Notes: a model not told the origin generated them from the sequence alone. A stretch of 46,493 nt of DNA from Methylomonas subterranea (GCF_024505185.1 NZ_JANIBJ010000033.1:1-46493); one strand, 5' to 3'. Positions 1 through 8,189 are shown, counted from the stretch's first letter. Numbers and translations: made by a program.

Positions 1-689
1 TTACTAAGTTTTTTACTTTAGCTTTATTTCTTGGCGGATGCGCAACCAGCGCCAATTACGAGAAAATTTTAAACTCATGGGTTGGCGCTTACGATTCGCA
101 ACTAGTGTCGGCCTGGGGACCTCCACAAAACTCTTACATCAGTAATGACGGAAAACGGTTTTTAGAATACTCAAGTCAGACGAATATTCCATTTGGGGGG
201 TATGCCTATTTAACCCCTCAAACTACCCACCACAATGGGGTTGTAAATACCTACAATAGCAGTAGTGGGGATTCAGCGTATGCGGTTTATTCAGGTACAT
301 CTACGTCATATTTGCAAAAGCAGGCTCCGATACAGAATGTTTCACTAAAATGCATCACACGCTTTTCCGTTAACAGCAGTGGAATAATCACAGACTGGTC
401 TTGGCAGGGAAACAATTGCACAGCTAAATCTGCTGATATTCCAGAAACAATCAAAGCTAACAATTTAACAGTAGTAAACAAGTTTAAAGCTGGCGACTCA
501 GCTAGCTTGAGAGTTGAGCCATTGGGCCTTTACAAGGGGCAGTCTTTGAACTCTGAGCGTATACTGCTTTTGTATAAAAAAGATAAATTGTTAATCGGGC
601 AAGCTGATGGAGAATGGACTGAAATAACCACAGAGAATGGACAAAAGGGCTGGGTTAAAACAATCATGATAGAGCCTAAACTAAATTAA
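1..689 (+). CDS. Truncated (5' end off window) lipoprotein with C-terminal SH3-like domain
   Basis: The reading frame is already open at the left edge (codons in phase with position 3), so the start codon lies outside the window; the GTG at 105 is not the real start. The visible N-terminus, TKFFTLALFLGGCATS, is the end of a lipoprotein signal peptide with lipobox LGGC. It is followed by YEKILNSWVGAYDSQL and WGPP, a pattern common in small bacterial lipoproteins. The last ~60 residues (GEWTEITTENGQKGWV) resemble a bacterial SH3 domain, which often binds cell-wall peptide. Product: probably a membrane-anchored envelope protein of unknown role. Base composition is more AT-rich than in the core genes to the right. 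Together with the adjacent convergent integrase, this suggests it is cargo of an integrated element. Confidence 0.75.
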   Translation, partial: TKFFTLALFLGGCATSANYEKILNSWVGAYDSQLVSAWGPPQNSYISNDGKRFLEYSSQTNIPFGGYAYLTPQTTHHNGVVNTYNSSSGDSAYAVYSGTSTSYLQKQAPIQNVSLKCITRFSVNSSGIITDWSWQGNNCTAKSADIPETIKANNLTVVNKFKAGDSASLRVEPLGLYKGQSLNSERILLLYKKDKLLIGQADGEWTEITTENGQKGWVKTIMIEPKLN

Positions 690-699
690 GGCCAAAGTA

Positions 700-755
700 T
701 TAACCGGAAACGGGAGACGAATCCCGCTTGTTGCTACGTCGAGCTATCCGGTTAA
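700..755. terminator. Structured inverted repeat between converging genes
   Basis: A perfect 9-bp inverted repeat (TTAACCGGA at 700-708, TCCGGTTAA at 747-755) encloses a second 5-bp stem (CGGGA 711-715, TCCCG 722-726). It sits between the converging lipoprotein and integrase genes, so a bidirectional terminator is the simplest reading. The inner arm looks slightly like a tRNA T-arm, but no complete cloverleaf can be drawn. Confidence 0.4.
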
Positions 756-761
756 ATTTGA

Positions 762-2021
762 TTATATCGCCGCTTTTCTGATTGGGGTTACATTCCACGT
801 CTTGCCTGTTTCGCAAGCCTCTATGAAGTTTGCCAGCTTTTGCAGTGCGGCTTTGCGCTCGTCAAAGTAATCATGCCGGTTATAAATACCCTCCACGCCC
901 TTGATTTTGTGATTTAGGCAACGTTCGGCAATGTGGCACTCAATACCCAAGGCTGCAAGGTGGGTACGGGCTGTGCGTCTAAAATCGTGGATGGTGAACG
1001 GCTCAACCTCTGGCATATTGGCTTTCACTTTGGACAGTGCAACATTCAAGGTATTTTCATGGATATAGGGCAAACGCCTGTCCTGATATTGCCGGGCAGG
1101 GAACAGGTATTCACCATCAGACAGCCGGATAATATCCCGCAACAATTCAACCGCCTGCTTTGGTAGGGGGATAATGATTTCTGCCTTTGTTTTGGTGTCG
1201 CTGGTAGTCAGTCGCCAAGTGGCATTATCCAGGTCGAACTGTTCAACACGTGCGGTAATCAGTTCGCTTTTTCTGACACATAACATCAGCAGCAGTTTGA
1301 AGGCGTATTCATTCAACGATGAAAAGCCTTTCGTTTTCCGCATGGCTGCAAACAGTGTTACCAGCTCATCACGTGACAAAGCCCTTTCCCGTGCTTCCTC
1401 TTTGCCGCCAGCGTCCGACAAATCAAAGGCCGAAGCAGGATTGAACTGAATGATATGGCGCTTGATAGCAAAGTCGAACATGCGCTTTGTCCAGCGTAAA
1501 ACATCATTGGCAATGGTTGGCGCTCCACGCTCTACAATGGTTTGCAGCATCCTGGATATGTCCATAGGCTTTACAGCGTCAACCGGTATCTTGCCGATAT
1601 TGGGCTTTATATCCTTCTCGATTCTTGATCTGACAATGTTGGGATGCTTCCAGCGGCCTAGTATGTTTTTGGTGAAATATTCATCAGCCAATTGACCGAC
1701 CGTGTAAGCGTTTTTTGCAGCTTCTATCTTTTCCAAGGCTTCGGCTTTGCGTTCTTGCTTCTCACCTGCTACGTCATAACCTAGCGCCACACGTGCCCTT
1801 AGTTCTTTAGCCTGTCTGCGTGCTTCTGCTAACGATAAGTCGGCATAGCTGCCTAAGCTCATCACTCTACGAGCGCCAGCAAAACGATAGCGAAAGCGCC
1901 ATATAGGTGTAGCAAAGTTTTCTCGATAACTCAGAAACAAGCCGCCACCATCGCCACGCTGTTCAAAGCGTTCGCCGTTTTTAATCCATGCCTTTATCTG
2001 AATGTCTGTCAATTCGTTCAT
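762..2021 (-). CDS. P4-type tyrosine recombinase (integrase)
   Basis: A 419-residue site-specific recombinase that would integrate and excise a genomic island or prophage. The N-terminus (roughly residues 1-90) is the DUF4102-like arm-binding domain, a SAM-like core-binding domain follows, and the C-terminal half is the phage-integrase catalytic domain. The full catalytic set is visible: Arg250 (CVRKSEL), His345 and Arg348 (HDFRR), His371 (LNHK) and Tyr380 (IYNRHDY). I chose the ATG at 2021 because GGAGG lies about 8 nt upstream; an in-frame extension to 2135 exists but starts without a ribosome site and crosses the repeat-rich upstream region. The 5' end faces core gene yicC, so the element body extends leftward out of the window. 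The gene looks intact. Confidence 0.93.
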   Translation of the reverse strand: MNELTDIQIKAWIKNGERFEQRGDGGGLFLSYRENFATPIWRFRYRFAGARRVMSLGSYADLSLAEARRQAKELRARVALGYDVAGEKQERKAEALEKIEAAKNAYTVGQLADEYFTKNILGRWKHPNIVRSRIEKDIKPNIGKIPVDAVKPMDISRMLQTIVERGAPTIANDVLRWTKRMFDFAIKRHIIQFNPASAFDLSDAGGKEEARERALSRDELVTLFAAMRKTKGFSSLNEYAFKLLLMLCVRKSELITARVEQFDLDNATWRLTTSDTKTKAEIIIPLPKQAVELLRDIIRLSDGEYLFPARQYQDRRLPYIHENTLNVALSKVKANMPEVEPFTIHDFRRTARTHLAALGIECHIAERCLNHKIKGVEGIYNRHDYFDERKAALQKLANFIEACETGKTWNVTPIRKAAI

Positions 2022-2037
2022 AGTAGCCTCCAAGGGT

Positions 2038-2089
2038 GGGCACCACCAAATACACCATATTTTTCCAGGTGGTGCCCGTAGTGGTGCCC
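2038..2089. repeat. GGTGCCC inverted/direct repeats upstream of the integrase
   Basis: GGGCACCACC (2038-2047) and GGTGGTGCCC (2068-2077) form a perfect 10-bp inverted repeat. A third copy of the core, TGGTGCCC, follows in direct orientation at 2082-2089. The group sits just upstream of the integrase start. Candidate roles are arm-type integrase sites, part of the attachment site, or an operator for integrase expression. This is an inference from position and symmetry. Confidence 0.45.
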
Positions 2090-2135
2090 ATCTATTATGC
2101 GCTGGTTTGGGATTAAATGGGAAGCTTACGGACAC

Positions 2136-2160
2136 AAAAAAGCCCAGATTGACTGGGCTT
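2136..2160 (-). terminator. Intrinsic terminator of yicC
   Basis: Read on the minus strand: an 8-bp perfect stem (AAGCCCAG / CTGGGCTT) with a 5-nt loop followed by a run of T. It lies about 40 nt past the yicC stop. The element-core junction therefore most likely lies between this terminator and the integrase. Confidence 0.85.
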
Positions 2161-2198
2161 GATTCGTTCGTTGGGATTGGTTTAGACAGTCTGAAACA

Positions 2199-3062
2199 TC
2201 ACTCAATATTCTGTATCTGCTCGCGCATTTGCTCGATCAGCACTTTCAGGTCGATGGAAATCTGGGTCATTTCCCTGTCGGCGGACTTGGAGCCCAAAGT
2301 GTTGGCTTCCCGGTTCATTTCCTGCATCAGAAAATCCAGCCGCCGGCCTATGGGCTCCTTCTGCTTGAGCGCTCGCAAGACTTCCGCCACGTGGGTTTGC
2401 AGGCGATCCAGTTCTTCGGCCACATCCAATTTTTGTGCCAACAGCACCAGTTCCTGTTCCAGCCTGTCATGGTTCGGTTCGGACACCAGCTCGGATACGC
2501 GGGCAATCAGCTTCGTGCGCAGGTTGTTCAGAACTTCAGGCATGCGTCTATGAGCTGCTTCCACCAGTTGGCCGATCTTTTCGCAACGGTCGGTCAGCAG
2601 GATAGCCAATTGCGCGCCTTCGCGGGCCCTGGTTTCCAGCAACTTGTCCAGGGTGGCGTTCAATAGGCAAATGATTTTTTCCTGCAAAGCTTCTTTGTCG
2701 GTTTCCGATTCTTGTTGCACGCCGGGAAACAACAGCACGTCCAATGCGGAAAAAGCGTGCGGATTGGTCATGCGGGACTCTATTTCCGCGGTTGCCGCCA
2801 GCAGTTTTTGCAAGGTTTCGGCGTGAATGTTAAAGCTTTGGCTGCCCGGCTGCTTTTTATAGCTCAAGTTGCATTCGATCTTGCCGCGCTTGAGTTTGTC
2901 AGCCACCAGGCGGCGCACATCCGCTTCCGCAAAGCGCAGTCGTTCGGGCAGTTTGACGCTGACGTCGCTGTAACGATGATTCACGGACCGCAGTTCGCAC
3001 AGGATGGTCAAGTTATCGACGCCAATCTCGCCGTCCGCGAACGCAGTCATGCTTCTAATCAT
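2199..3062 (-). CDS. yicC: YicC family endoribonuclease
   Basis: A 287-residue YicC-family protein. The N-terminal signature MIRSMTAFA followed by ELRSVNHRY and the C-terminal DUF1732-type end (RLDFLMQEMNREANT, then a conserved K-EQMREQIQN end) are both complete, and the length is normal for the family. E. coli YicC is reported to be an endoribonuclease that acts on the sRNA RyhB. AGGTG lies 5 nt before the ATG. The gene is divergent from the kinase gene at 3107 with only 44 bp between starts, so the two probably share a promoter region. Confidence 0.95.
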   Translation of the reverse strand: MIRSMTAFADGEIGVDNLTILCELRSVNHRYSDVSVKLPERLRFAEADVRRLVADKLKRGKIECNLSYKKQPGSQSFNIHAETLQKLLAATAEIESRMTNPHAFSALDVLLFPGVQQESETDKEALQEKIICLLNATLDKLLETRAREGAQLAILLTDRCEKIGQLVEAAHRRMPEVLNNLRTKLIARVSELVSEPNHDRLEQELVLLAQKLDVAEELDRLQTHVAEVLRALKQKEPIGRRLDFLMQEMNREANTLGSKSADREMTQISIDLKVLIEQMREQIQNIE

Positions 3063-3070
3063 TTTTCACC

Positions 3071-3076
3071 TATAAT
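3071..3076 (+). promoter_or_regulatory. Possible -10 box in the yicC/kinase divergent gap
   Basis: A perfect TATAAT lies 31 bp before the kinase ATG. I see no convincing -35 hexamer at 16-18 bp, so this is only a candidate. Confidence 0.3.
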
Positions 3077-3106
3077 CGCCGCGATACCTCGCGAAACGCA
3101 TAAACA

Positions 3107-4003
3107 ATGGCCGAATATTACGATCCGGAAACCTACCCGCAGCAGTGGAATTATCTGCAGTCGGGAACCATTATAGATCAGTACATGATAGAGCGTGAGC
3201 TTGCGCACGGCGGTTTTAGCTCCGTTTACCTGGCTAGACAACTGGAGGATCAGGTGCAAGTGGCCATAAAAGAGTATTTGCCGCGCAAGCTCGCGCATCG
3301 CACCTGGAACAATATTGTGGTGCCCAACAGCGAGGAAACCCGGCCCATGTTCATGCGCGGGCGGGCACTGTTTTTTGAGGAAGCCAAGGTCTTGGCAACC
3401 TTGAAGCACCACAACATTGTGGAAGTGATCAACTTCTTTCAGGCCAACGATACCGTGTACATGGTGATGACTTATGACTACGGTTTGTGCCTGGATAAAA
3501 TTCTGCATAGGAAAATTCTGCCCACCACCGAATCGTTTTTATTGACGGTATTTTGCTCGTTATTGAAGGGTATCGAAATCATCCATGCCCATCAGTTGGT
3601 ACATCTGGATATCAAGCCCGCCAACATCTTGATACGGGCGGATAACGACCCGCTGTTACTGGATTTTGGGGCGATACGCAAATTTCCCAGCCATCCAAGC
3701 AACCACCGGGCCAAGGTGTTGACCAATGGTTTCTCGCCGGTGGAGCAATACGAGAATCATGGCAGGCTGGGGCCTTGGACGGATATCTATGCCGTCGGCG
3801 CCAGCATGCGCGCTTGTCTGGATTTGAAAATACCGCCTCCCTCCAACGAGCGGGCCAAGCAGGATACCTTGCCTCCGGCGACCAAGGCGTATAAGCGCAA
3901 ATTCCCCGAATATCTGTTGAAGGCCATAGACTGGGCAATGGCCATACGGCCGGAGCAGCGTCCGCAAGTCGTGGCTGAATTGGTTCAGGCGCTGACTCCG
4001 TAA
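3107..4003 (+). CDS. Hanks-type serine/threonine protein kinase
   Basis: A 298-residue cytosolic kinase consisting almost only of the catalytic domain. Visible motifs in order are a glycine-rich loop (AHGGFSSVY, residues 33-41), the ATP-anchoring Lys55 (VAIKEY), the catalytic loop HLDIKPAN with Asp168, DFG at 186-188, and a PVEQY activation-segment motif. All residues needed for activity are present. HLD replaces HRD, which is seen in some bacterial kinases. There is no transmembrane segment or sensor domain, so the signal and substrate are unknown. It lies between yicC and rph, both RNA-processing genes. That neighbourhood is suggestive but not proof of a shared role. Confidence 0.9.
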   Translation: MAEYYDPETYPQQWNYLQSGTIIDQYMIERELAHGGFSSVYLARQLEDQVQVAIKEYLPRKLAHRTWNNIVVPNSEETRPMFMRGRALFFEEAKVLATLKHHNIVEVINFFQANDTVYMVMTYDYGLCLDKILHRKILPTTESFLLTVFCSLLKGIEIIHAHQLVHLDIKPANILIRADNDPLLLDFGAIRKFPSHPSNHRAKVLTNGFSPVEQYENHGRLGPWTDIYAVGASMRACLDLKIPPPSNERAKQDTLPPATKAYKRKFPEYLLKAIDWAMAIRPEQRPQVVAELVQALTP

Positions 4004-4084
4004 TCTCACTGGCGACGGCCGAATGTCCGGCTGCTATTCTCCGTCCCGTTCCGATATAGTTCATGGGTCGCCCGGCAAAGCCAG

Positions 4085-4090
4085 TATAAT
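4085..4090 (+). promoter_or_regulatory. Probable -10 box for rph
   Basis: A perfect TATAAT lies 30 bp before the rph ATG, in the 116-bp gap after the kinase gene. The -35 region is poor (TTCATG at 4060-4065, spacing 19). Confidence 0.4.
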
Positions 4091-4119
4091 GCGACGATTT
4101 TTTATCTTGCGAGACCATC

Positions 4120-4851
4120 ATGAGACCAAGCGGACGCAACCCTAACCAACTGCGCGATATTCGTTTTACCTGCCATTACACCAAGCACGCGGAAGGGTCG
4201 GTTTTGGTCGAATTCGGCGACACCCGGGTGCTGTGCACCGCCAGCGTCGACAACAGCGTGCCGCGTTTTTTAAAGGGTAAGGGCGAAGGCTGGGTAACGG
4301 CGGAATACGGCATGCTGCCGCGTTCGACCCACAGCCGCATGGACAGGGAGGCCGGTCGCGGCAAACAGGGCGGGCGCACTCTGGAAATCCAGCGTCTGAT
4401 TGGCCGCTCCCTGCGCGCCGCGCTGGACATGAAGGCGCTGGGCGAGCACACCATCACCATCGATTGCGATGTGATCCAGGCCGACGGCGGCACCCGCACC
4501 GCGTCGATTACCGGCGGCTTTGTGGCTCTGTCGATCGCCATCGAGCATTTGTTGAAAACCAACCGGATCAAGAAAAATCCCTTGCATGGCCAAGTGGCTT
4601 CCGTCTCGGTGGGTATTTTCGGCGGCGTGCCGGTATTGGATCTGGATTACGCCGAAGACAGTCAGGCCGAAACCGACATGAATGTGGTCATGAACGAGGC
4701 CGGCAATTTCATCGAAGTGCAAGGTACCGCCGAAGGCCATGCCTTTAGAAAAGACGAGCTGAACGCCATGCTGGAATTGGCCGAGCACGGCATCAATCTT
4801 CTGCTCGAAAAACAACAACAGGCGTTGGAAATCGCCAAACAACCCCGTTAA
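4120..4851 (+). CDS. rph: Ribonuclease PH
   Basis: A 243-residue phosphate-dependent 3'-5' exoribonuclease that trims tRNA 3' ends. It opens with the family signature [14 protein letters not shown]. It also contains [17 protein letters not shown] (substrate/oligomer region) and [18 protein letters not shown] (phosphate/metal region). It is full length with no truncation, unlike the frameshifted rph of E. coli K-12. rdgB follows 19 bp downstream, a common pairing in proteobacteria. Confidence 0.97.
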   Translation: MRPSGRNPNQLRDIRFTCHYTKHAEGSVLVEFGDTRVLCTASVDNSVPRFLKGKGEGWVTAEYGMLPRSTHSRMDREAGRGKQGGRTLEIQRLIGRSLRAALDMKALGEHTITIDCDVIQADGGTRTASITGGFVALSIAIEHLLKTNRIKKNPLHGQVASVSVGIFGGVPVLDLDYAEDSQAETDMNVVMNEAGNFIEVQGTAEGHAFRKDELNAMLELAEHGINLLLEKQQQALEIAKQPR

Positions 4852-4870
4852 CGAAACCGGGCCGATCTGC

Positions 4871-5458
4871 ATGACATCAATTGTGTTAGCCAGCGGCAAT
4901 TCCGGCAAAATCCGCGAGATTCAAGCCATTTTGCGGAACGACAACATTCTGCCGCAGTCGCAATTCAACGTGCTGGAAGCGGCCGAAACCGGTTCCACTT
5001 TCATCGAAAACGCCATCATCAAGGCCCGCAATGCCGCGTTGCATTGCAAATTACCGGCGATTGCCGACGATTCCGGCTTGGTGGTGGATGCCTTGCAAGG
5101 CGCCCCGGGGGTTATATCGGCCCGTTATGCCGGCGTCGGGGCGTCGGATCAAGCCAATCTGGAAAAACTGTTGCTGGAAATGCGCGATGTTCCAACCGAA
5201 CTGCGCACGGCGCGTTTTATTTGCGTGATGGTTTATCTGCGCCACGCCGCCGATCCCACGCCCCTGATTGCCCAGGGCGTTTGGGAAGGCCGCATTTTGC
5301 ATGCGGCCGCGGGCGAAAACGGCTTCGGTTACGACCCGGTGTTTTGGTTGGAAACGCAACAATGTTCATCCGCGCAATTGGCGCCGGAAATTAAAAACAG
5401 CTTGAGTCATCGCGGCCAGGCCCTACGCTTACTGACCGAGCAACTGAAGCAGCGGTGA
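4871..5458 (+). CDS. rdgB: XTP/dITP non-canonical purine NTP pyrophosphatase
   Basis: A 195-residue RdgB/HAM1 family house-cleaning enzyme that hydrolyses ITP, XTP and dITP to monophosphates and so keeps deaminated purines out of nucleic acids. Family motifs are SGNSGKIREI near the N-terminus, FIENAIIKARNAA, ADDSGLVVDAL, GVISARYAG and GFGYDPVFW. Length is normal. The downstream kinase gene starts inside its stop codon (GTGA), which indicates translational coupling. Confidence 0.97.
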   Translation: MTSIVLASGNSGKIREIQAILRNDNILPQSQFNVLEAAETGSTFIENAIIKARNAALHCKLPAIADDSGLVVDALQGAPGVISARYAGVGASDQANLEKLLLEMRDVPTELRTARFICVMVYLRHAADPTPLIAQGVWEGRILHAAAGENGFGYDPVFWLETQQCSSAQLAPEIKNSLSHRGQALRLLTEQLKQR

Positions 5459-6531
5459 GGGATGTCCTGTTAAAGGCCGCCGGACAATTTTCGTCCGACC
5501 GGTCGATTCAGACTATCGACCCGCTGGGTAACGGCCTGATCAACGATACTTTTTCGGTGGCGACGGAAGCGGGCCGCTTCGTTTTGCAGCGTATCAATGC
5601 CGAGGTATTTCCCGAGCCCGAGTGGGTTGTGCATAATCTGGCCCTGTTGAATCGGCATATTCGGCTCAAGCCCATATCTTCGGTAAAGCTGCAAATTCCG
5701 GAGTTGTTGTCCGCCCGGGACGGCAAAATGTTTTATCGCGACGACGGGGGGCAAGTCTGGCGAGCGCTGCAAATGATCCAGCCGGCCGAGAGCCGGGAAC
5801 AACTCGGCTCGGATGGCGAAGCCGCGCAAGTCGGTTTTGCCTTGGCGCATTTTCACCGTCTTTGCCGCGACTTGCCGGCCGAGTCGTTGCACGACACTCT
5901 GCCGGGTTTTCACAATGCTCCCGGCTATTTTCAGCATTACCGGCAACTGCCGAGGCCAGCGTTATCCGTGGAAAAAGACCCCGGTGTCATCGATTGCCGG
6001 GCTTTTATTCAGGCCCGCCGGGAGCAAATCGGGGTTTTGGAGGACGCTAAACAGCGCGGGGAGCTACAGCTTCGGGTGATTCACGGCGATCCAAAACTGA
6101 ACAACTTTCTATTTATGCCGGGAGGGGATCGGGTTATCAGTTTGATCGACCTGGATACCGTTAAACCGGGTTTGTTGCATTACGATATAGGCGACTGCAT
6201 ACGCTCCAGTTGCCGTAACAAACAAGACAACAGTTTTAACCTGTCGCAATGCAAAATAATCCTGCAAAACTACCTGCGCGAAGCCGGCGATTTTTTCACC
6301 GCCAGCGATTACGACTATCTTTATACGGCTATCTGGTTGATTCCATTCGAACTCGGCCTGCGTTTTTTTAGCGACTATCTGGCGGGAAACCGCTACTTCA
6401 AAGTCCGGGAGCCCAGGCAGAATCTGACCCGGGCCCTGACGCAATTCGCGTTTTGCGACAGCATCCAAAACCGCCAACGCGACCTGCTCTATTGTCTGCA
6501 AGGCCTTAAAGCAACGCATATTTATCGCTGA
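5455..6531 (+). CDS. NahK-like phosphotransferase (APH-fold sugar kinase)
   Basis: A 358-residue protein of the APH/choline-kinase fold. The N-terminal half (GNGLINDTF, FVLQRINAEVFP) resembles N-acetylhexosamine 1-kinase (NahK) proteins. The Brenner motif HGDPKLNNFLF carries the catalytic Asp, and ISLIDLDTVKPG carries the metal-binding DxD-like pair. Likely reaction: ATP-dependent anomeric phosphorylation of a (N-acetyl)hexosamine; the exact sugar cannot be read from the sequence. The start is GTG at 5455, overlapping the rdgB stop by 4 nt, which makes rph-rdgB-kinase one transcription unit. Confidence 0.75.
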   Translation: MRDVLLKAAGQFSSDRSIQTIDPLGNGLINDTFSVATEAGRFVLQRINAEVFPEPEWVVHNLALLNRHIRLKPISSVKLQIPELLSARDGKMFYRDDGGQVWRALQMIQPAESREQLGSDGEAAQVGFALAHFHRLCRDLPAESLHDTLPGFHNAPGYFQHYRQLPRPALSVEKDPGVIDCRAFIQARREQIGVLEDAKQRGELQLRVIHGDPKLNNFLFMPGGDRVISLIDLDTVKPGLLHYDIGDCIRSSCRNKQDNSFNLSQCKIILQNYLREAGDFFTASDYDYLYTAIWLIPFELGLRFFSDYLAGNRYFKVREPRQNLTRALTQFAFCDSIQNRQRDLLYCLQGLKATHIYR

Positions 6532-6577
6532 ACGGCCGGGTCGGCCGCCACAAAACCAAGCAAAAAACTAAGTTTTT

Positions 6578-6607
6578 TTGACAAAGTTCATTCGACTGGA
6601 ACACTAT
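6578..6607 (+). promoter_or_regulatory. Possible sigma-70 promoter of the truncated-haemoglobin gene
   Basis: A perfect TTGACA (6578-6583), an 18-bp spacer and a weak CACTAT (6602-6607). The start site would fall about 65-70 bp before the ATG at 6683. The TTG of this -35 box can be mistaken for a start codon. Confidence 0.35.
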
Positions 6608-6682
6608 TGGAACCAAACGGCTAGCCCCGTTTGCTTTGGAGATTGGCTTCCCGACAACAATAATATTGCAGGAGACAGCATC

Positions 6683-7213
6683 ATGATGGCAACACACTCA
6701 GCTACCCAATTCCCCGTTTCGTTACCCGGCCTGGACCTGCCGCTGCTCGATCAAATCATCGATAAATGTTTTGAGAAAATGCTGGACGACTACCGAGTCA
6801 ACCGATTTTTTAACAGCAACCCGCTACCCGAACAGACTAAGCCGCTAAAGGCCTTGGTCAAGAAAGTGCTAAGCGGGGCAAAAGTCAGCGAGCATCTTGA
6901 CTTGCTGGATGAGTTTTTCTCCGCCGCTTTTGCTCGCAACAATGCCAAGCCCAGTCTGGTGACCGGAAACGATTTTGCTTTCCTGCTGGACGTGATCGGC
7001 GGCCAGGATATTCAAGTCATCACCCCGCTATGCATGTGCCACAGCTTTCTGCTGAAACTGGGGCCGGACGACGACCACTATAGTATTCTGTTGGAACAGT
7101 TGAAGGCCGCGCTGGATGAATTGCATGTCGGCAAGGAATTGGGGCAACAACTGATGGACATCGCCGCAAGCGGCCGTGAAGGCGCACTGGGTCGGCTACC
7201 ACCTAAAAGCTGA
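6683..7213 (+). CDS. Truncated-haemoglobin-like protein with a mid-domain insertion
   Basis: A 176-residue cytosolic protein. The N-terminal part (FEKMLDDYRVNRFF, residues 30-43) matches helices A-B of group 1 truncated globins. The C-terminal part (HYSILLEQLKAALDELHV, about 132-149, then GREGALGR) matches helices G-H. FAFLLDVIGG (98-107) resembles the usual FLxxxLGG, and His120 (CMCHSFLLKLG) stands where the proximal haem histidine should be. About 40 residues between the B and E regions (about 55-97) have no counterpart in ordinary members. The ATG at 6683 has GGAGA 7 nt upstream; a longer TTG start lies in the promoter. Possible roles include O2/NO binding or sensing, which I cannot choose between. 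Confidence 0.65.
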   Translation: MMATHSATQFPVSLPGLDLPLLDQIIDKCFEKMLDDYRVNRFFNSNPLPEQTKPLKALVKKVLSGAKVSEHLDLLDEFFSAAFARNNAKPSLVTGNDFAFLLDVIGGQDIQVITPLCMCHSFLLKLGPDDDHYSILLEQLKAALDELHVGKELGQQLMDIAASGREGALGRLPPKS

Positions 7214-7715
7214 TAAAGGTTCAGCCCGAGACTGTCTAAGACTTCCCCAAAAAGGCGTATTTAAATTACGCCTCTCTCATGTATTGGCTGTTTGTTTTGC
7301 GAGAGTATTAATCCGGGCCGTTAAATTCCATTATTTGGCCAGGGTTATTATTGCCGGCCAGCATTTTGCCGAGCATTTTTAACCCCATTAATTATCCGGG
7401 AAAATAAACCTTTATTTAAAGTTGGATTTAGCCATCGGTGTCGGAAAAATCCTTTTTTCTGATTGGGGTTTATTGGCATAAAATATCGTAAGATTTTGAT
7501 AAATAACGCCAATAAAACATTTCGAAAATACAGGCAATTTGTAATACATTTTATTTTTGCATCCGCCTGGTTAAATGGCTTATTCCGCAAGTTTTATTTG
7601 CCTGACTATGATAGGATGAATCTGCTACAAAGTGGCAGCTAATTAGCCATGCGATCGGCATTAAATTGTTTTGTTAATTAGTATTACAACACCTCTAACA
7701 ATTGGATTTGAAAAA
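7214..7715. other. AT-rich 500-bp intergenic region
   Basis: No convincing gene. A 7-bp perfect stem (AGGCGTA 7253-7259, TACGCCT 7267-7273) follows the globin gene and could end its transcript, although no T-run follows. The rest is markedly AT-rich with many short A and T tracts, as in a long leader or promoter region for the secreted protein at 7716. I could not pick a single convincing -35/-10 pair. Confidence 0.5.
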
Positions 7716-8096
7716 ATGGTAAACATTAAAAAAGCTTTGGTCTCCTTGGCAATGGCAACAGCCCTGGTTATGTCATCATCTGCATTTGCCGCCGGCGCAA
7801 CCGACGCCAAAGTAAGAGCAGCTGGCGAAGGCGCGTTGGCTAAAGTTGAAGAAGCTGCAAGCTTGCAAGCCAAAGGTGCCGATAAAGCAGAAATCGCTAA
7901 TGTATTGAGCGAAGTTCGCCAATTGCAAAAAGAATTTCGTTTTGAAGGTACCGAGCGTTTGCGTCAAAAAGCCGGCGACAAGCTGAGAATCGCGCGCAGC
8001 CAAGTTGAAGAAGGCGATGCGGGCGCTGCGGCTACCTTGAATGAATTGGTAGCGATGTACAAAGAAATGATGAAACTTTACAACGCGGCTCACTAA
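7716..8096 (+). CDS. Small periplasmic alpha-helical protein, function unknown
   Basis: A 126-residue protein with a clear Sec signal peptide (MVNIKKALVSLAMATALVM, AFA cleavage region near residue 26). The ~100-residue mature part is rich in Ala, Lys, Glu and Leu with no Cys, and is almost certainly a helical bundle or hairpin (ANVLSEVRQLQKEFRFEG, then NELVAMYKEMMKLY). I recognise no catalytic motif. The start at 7716 is chosen because the signal peptide begins there; the in-frame extension upstream adds nothing plausible. It stands alone after a long AT-rich gap and before a terminator hairpin, so it is probably a monocistronic gene with its own regulation. Confidence 0.75.
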   Translation: MVNIKKALVSLAMATALVMSSSAFAAGATDAKVRAAGEGALAKVEEAASLQAKGADKAEIANVLSEVRQLQKEFRFEGTERLRQKAGDKLRIARSQVEEGDAGAAATLNELVAMYKEMMKLYNAAH

Positions 8097-8113
8097 GAAC
8101 CGCTCGACATACT

Positions 8114-8139
8114 CGTTCCCCTGATTACCGCGGGGAACG
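8114..8139 (+). terminator. Terminator-like hairpin after the periplasmic helical protein
   Basis: A perfect 8-bp stem (CGTTCCCC 8114-8121, GGGGAACG 8132-8139) with a 10-nt loop, 17 nt past the stop at 8096. It also lies between converging genes (glk ends at 8190), so it could serve both strands. No strong T-run. Confidence 0.6.
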
Positions 8140-8189
8140 GCTATGTCAACTTTAAGGACTGGGCGGCTTTAACACGCCAAAAAGACAGT

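Noticed and set aside
700-755. tRNA-like or tmRNA-like remnant beside the integrase
   Set aside because: The inner stem resembles a T-arm, but no acceptor, anticodon or D arm and no CCA can be drawn; a plain nested hairpin explains it.
2022-2135. 38-residue N-terminal extension of the integrase
   Set aside because: It crosses the GGTGCCC repeats and has no ribosome site; ATG 2021 has GGAGG.
6578-6682. Longer N-terminus for the globin-like gene from TTG 6578
   Set aside because: That TTG lies in a consensus -35 box, and the ATG at 6683 has a proper ribosome site.
7279-7298. Sigma-54-like promoter (TTGGC...TTTTGC)
   Set aside because: The GG to GC spacing is one base too long for a functional -24/-12 element.
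7348-7590. 80-residue minus-strand ORF in the AT-rich gap
   Set aside because: No ribosome site, no domain, odd composition; looks like chance.
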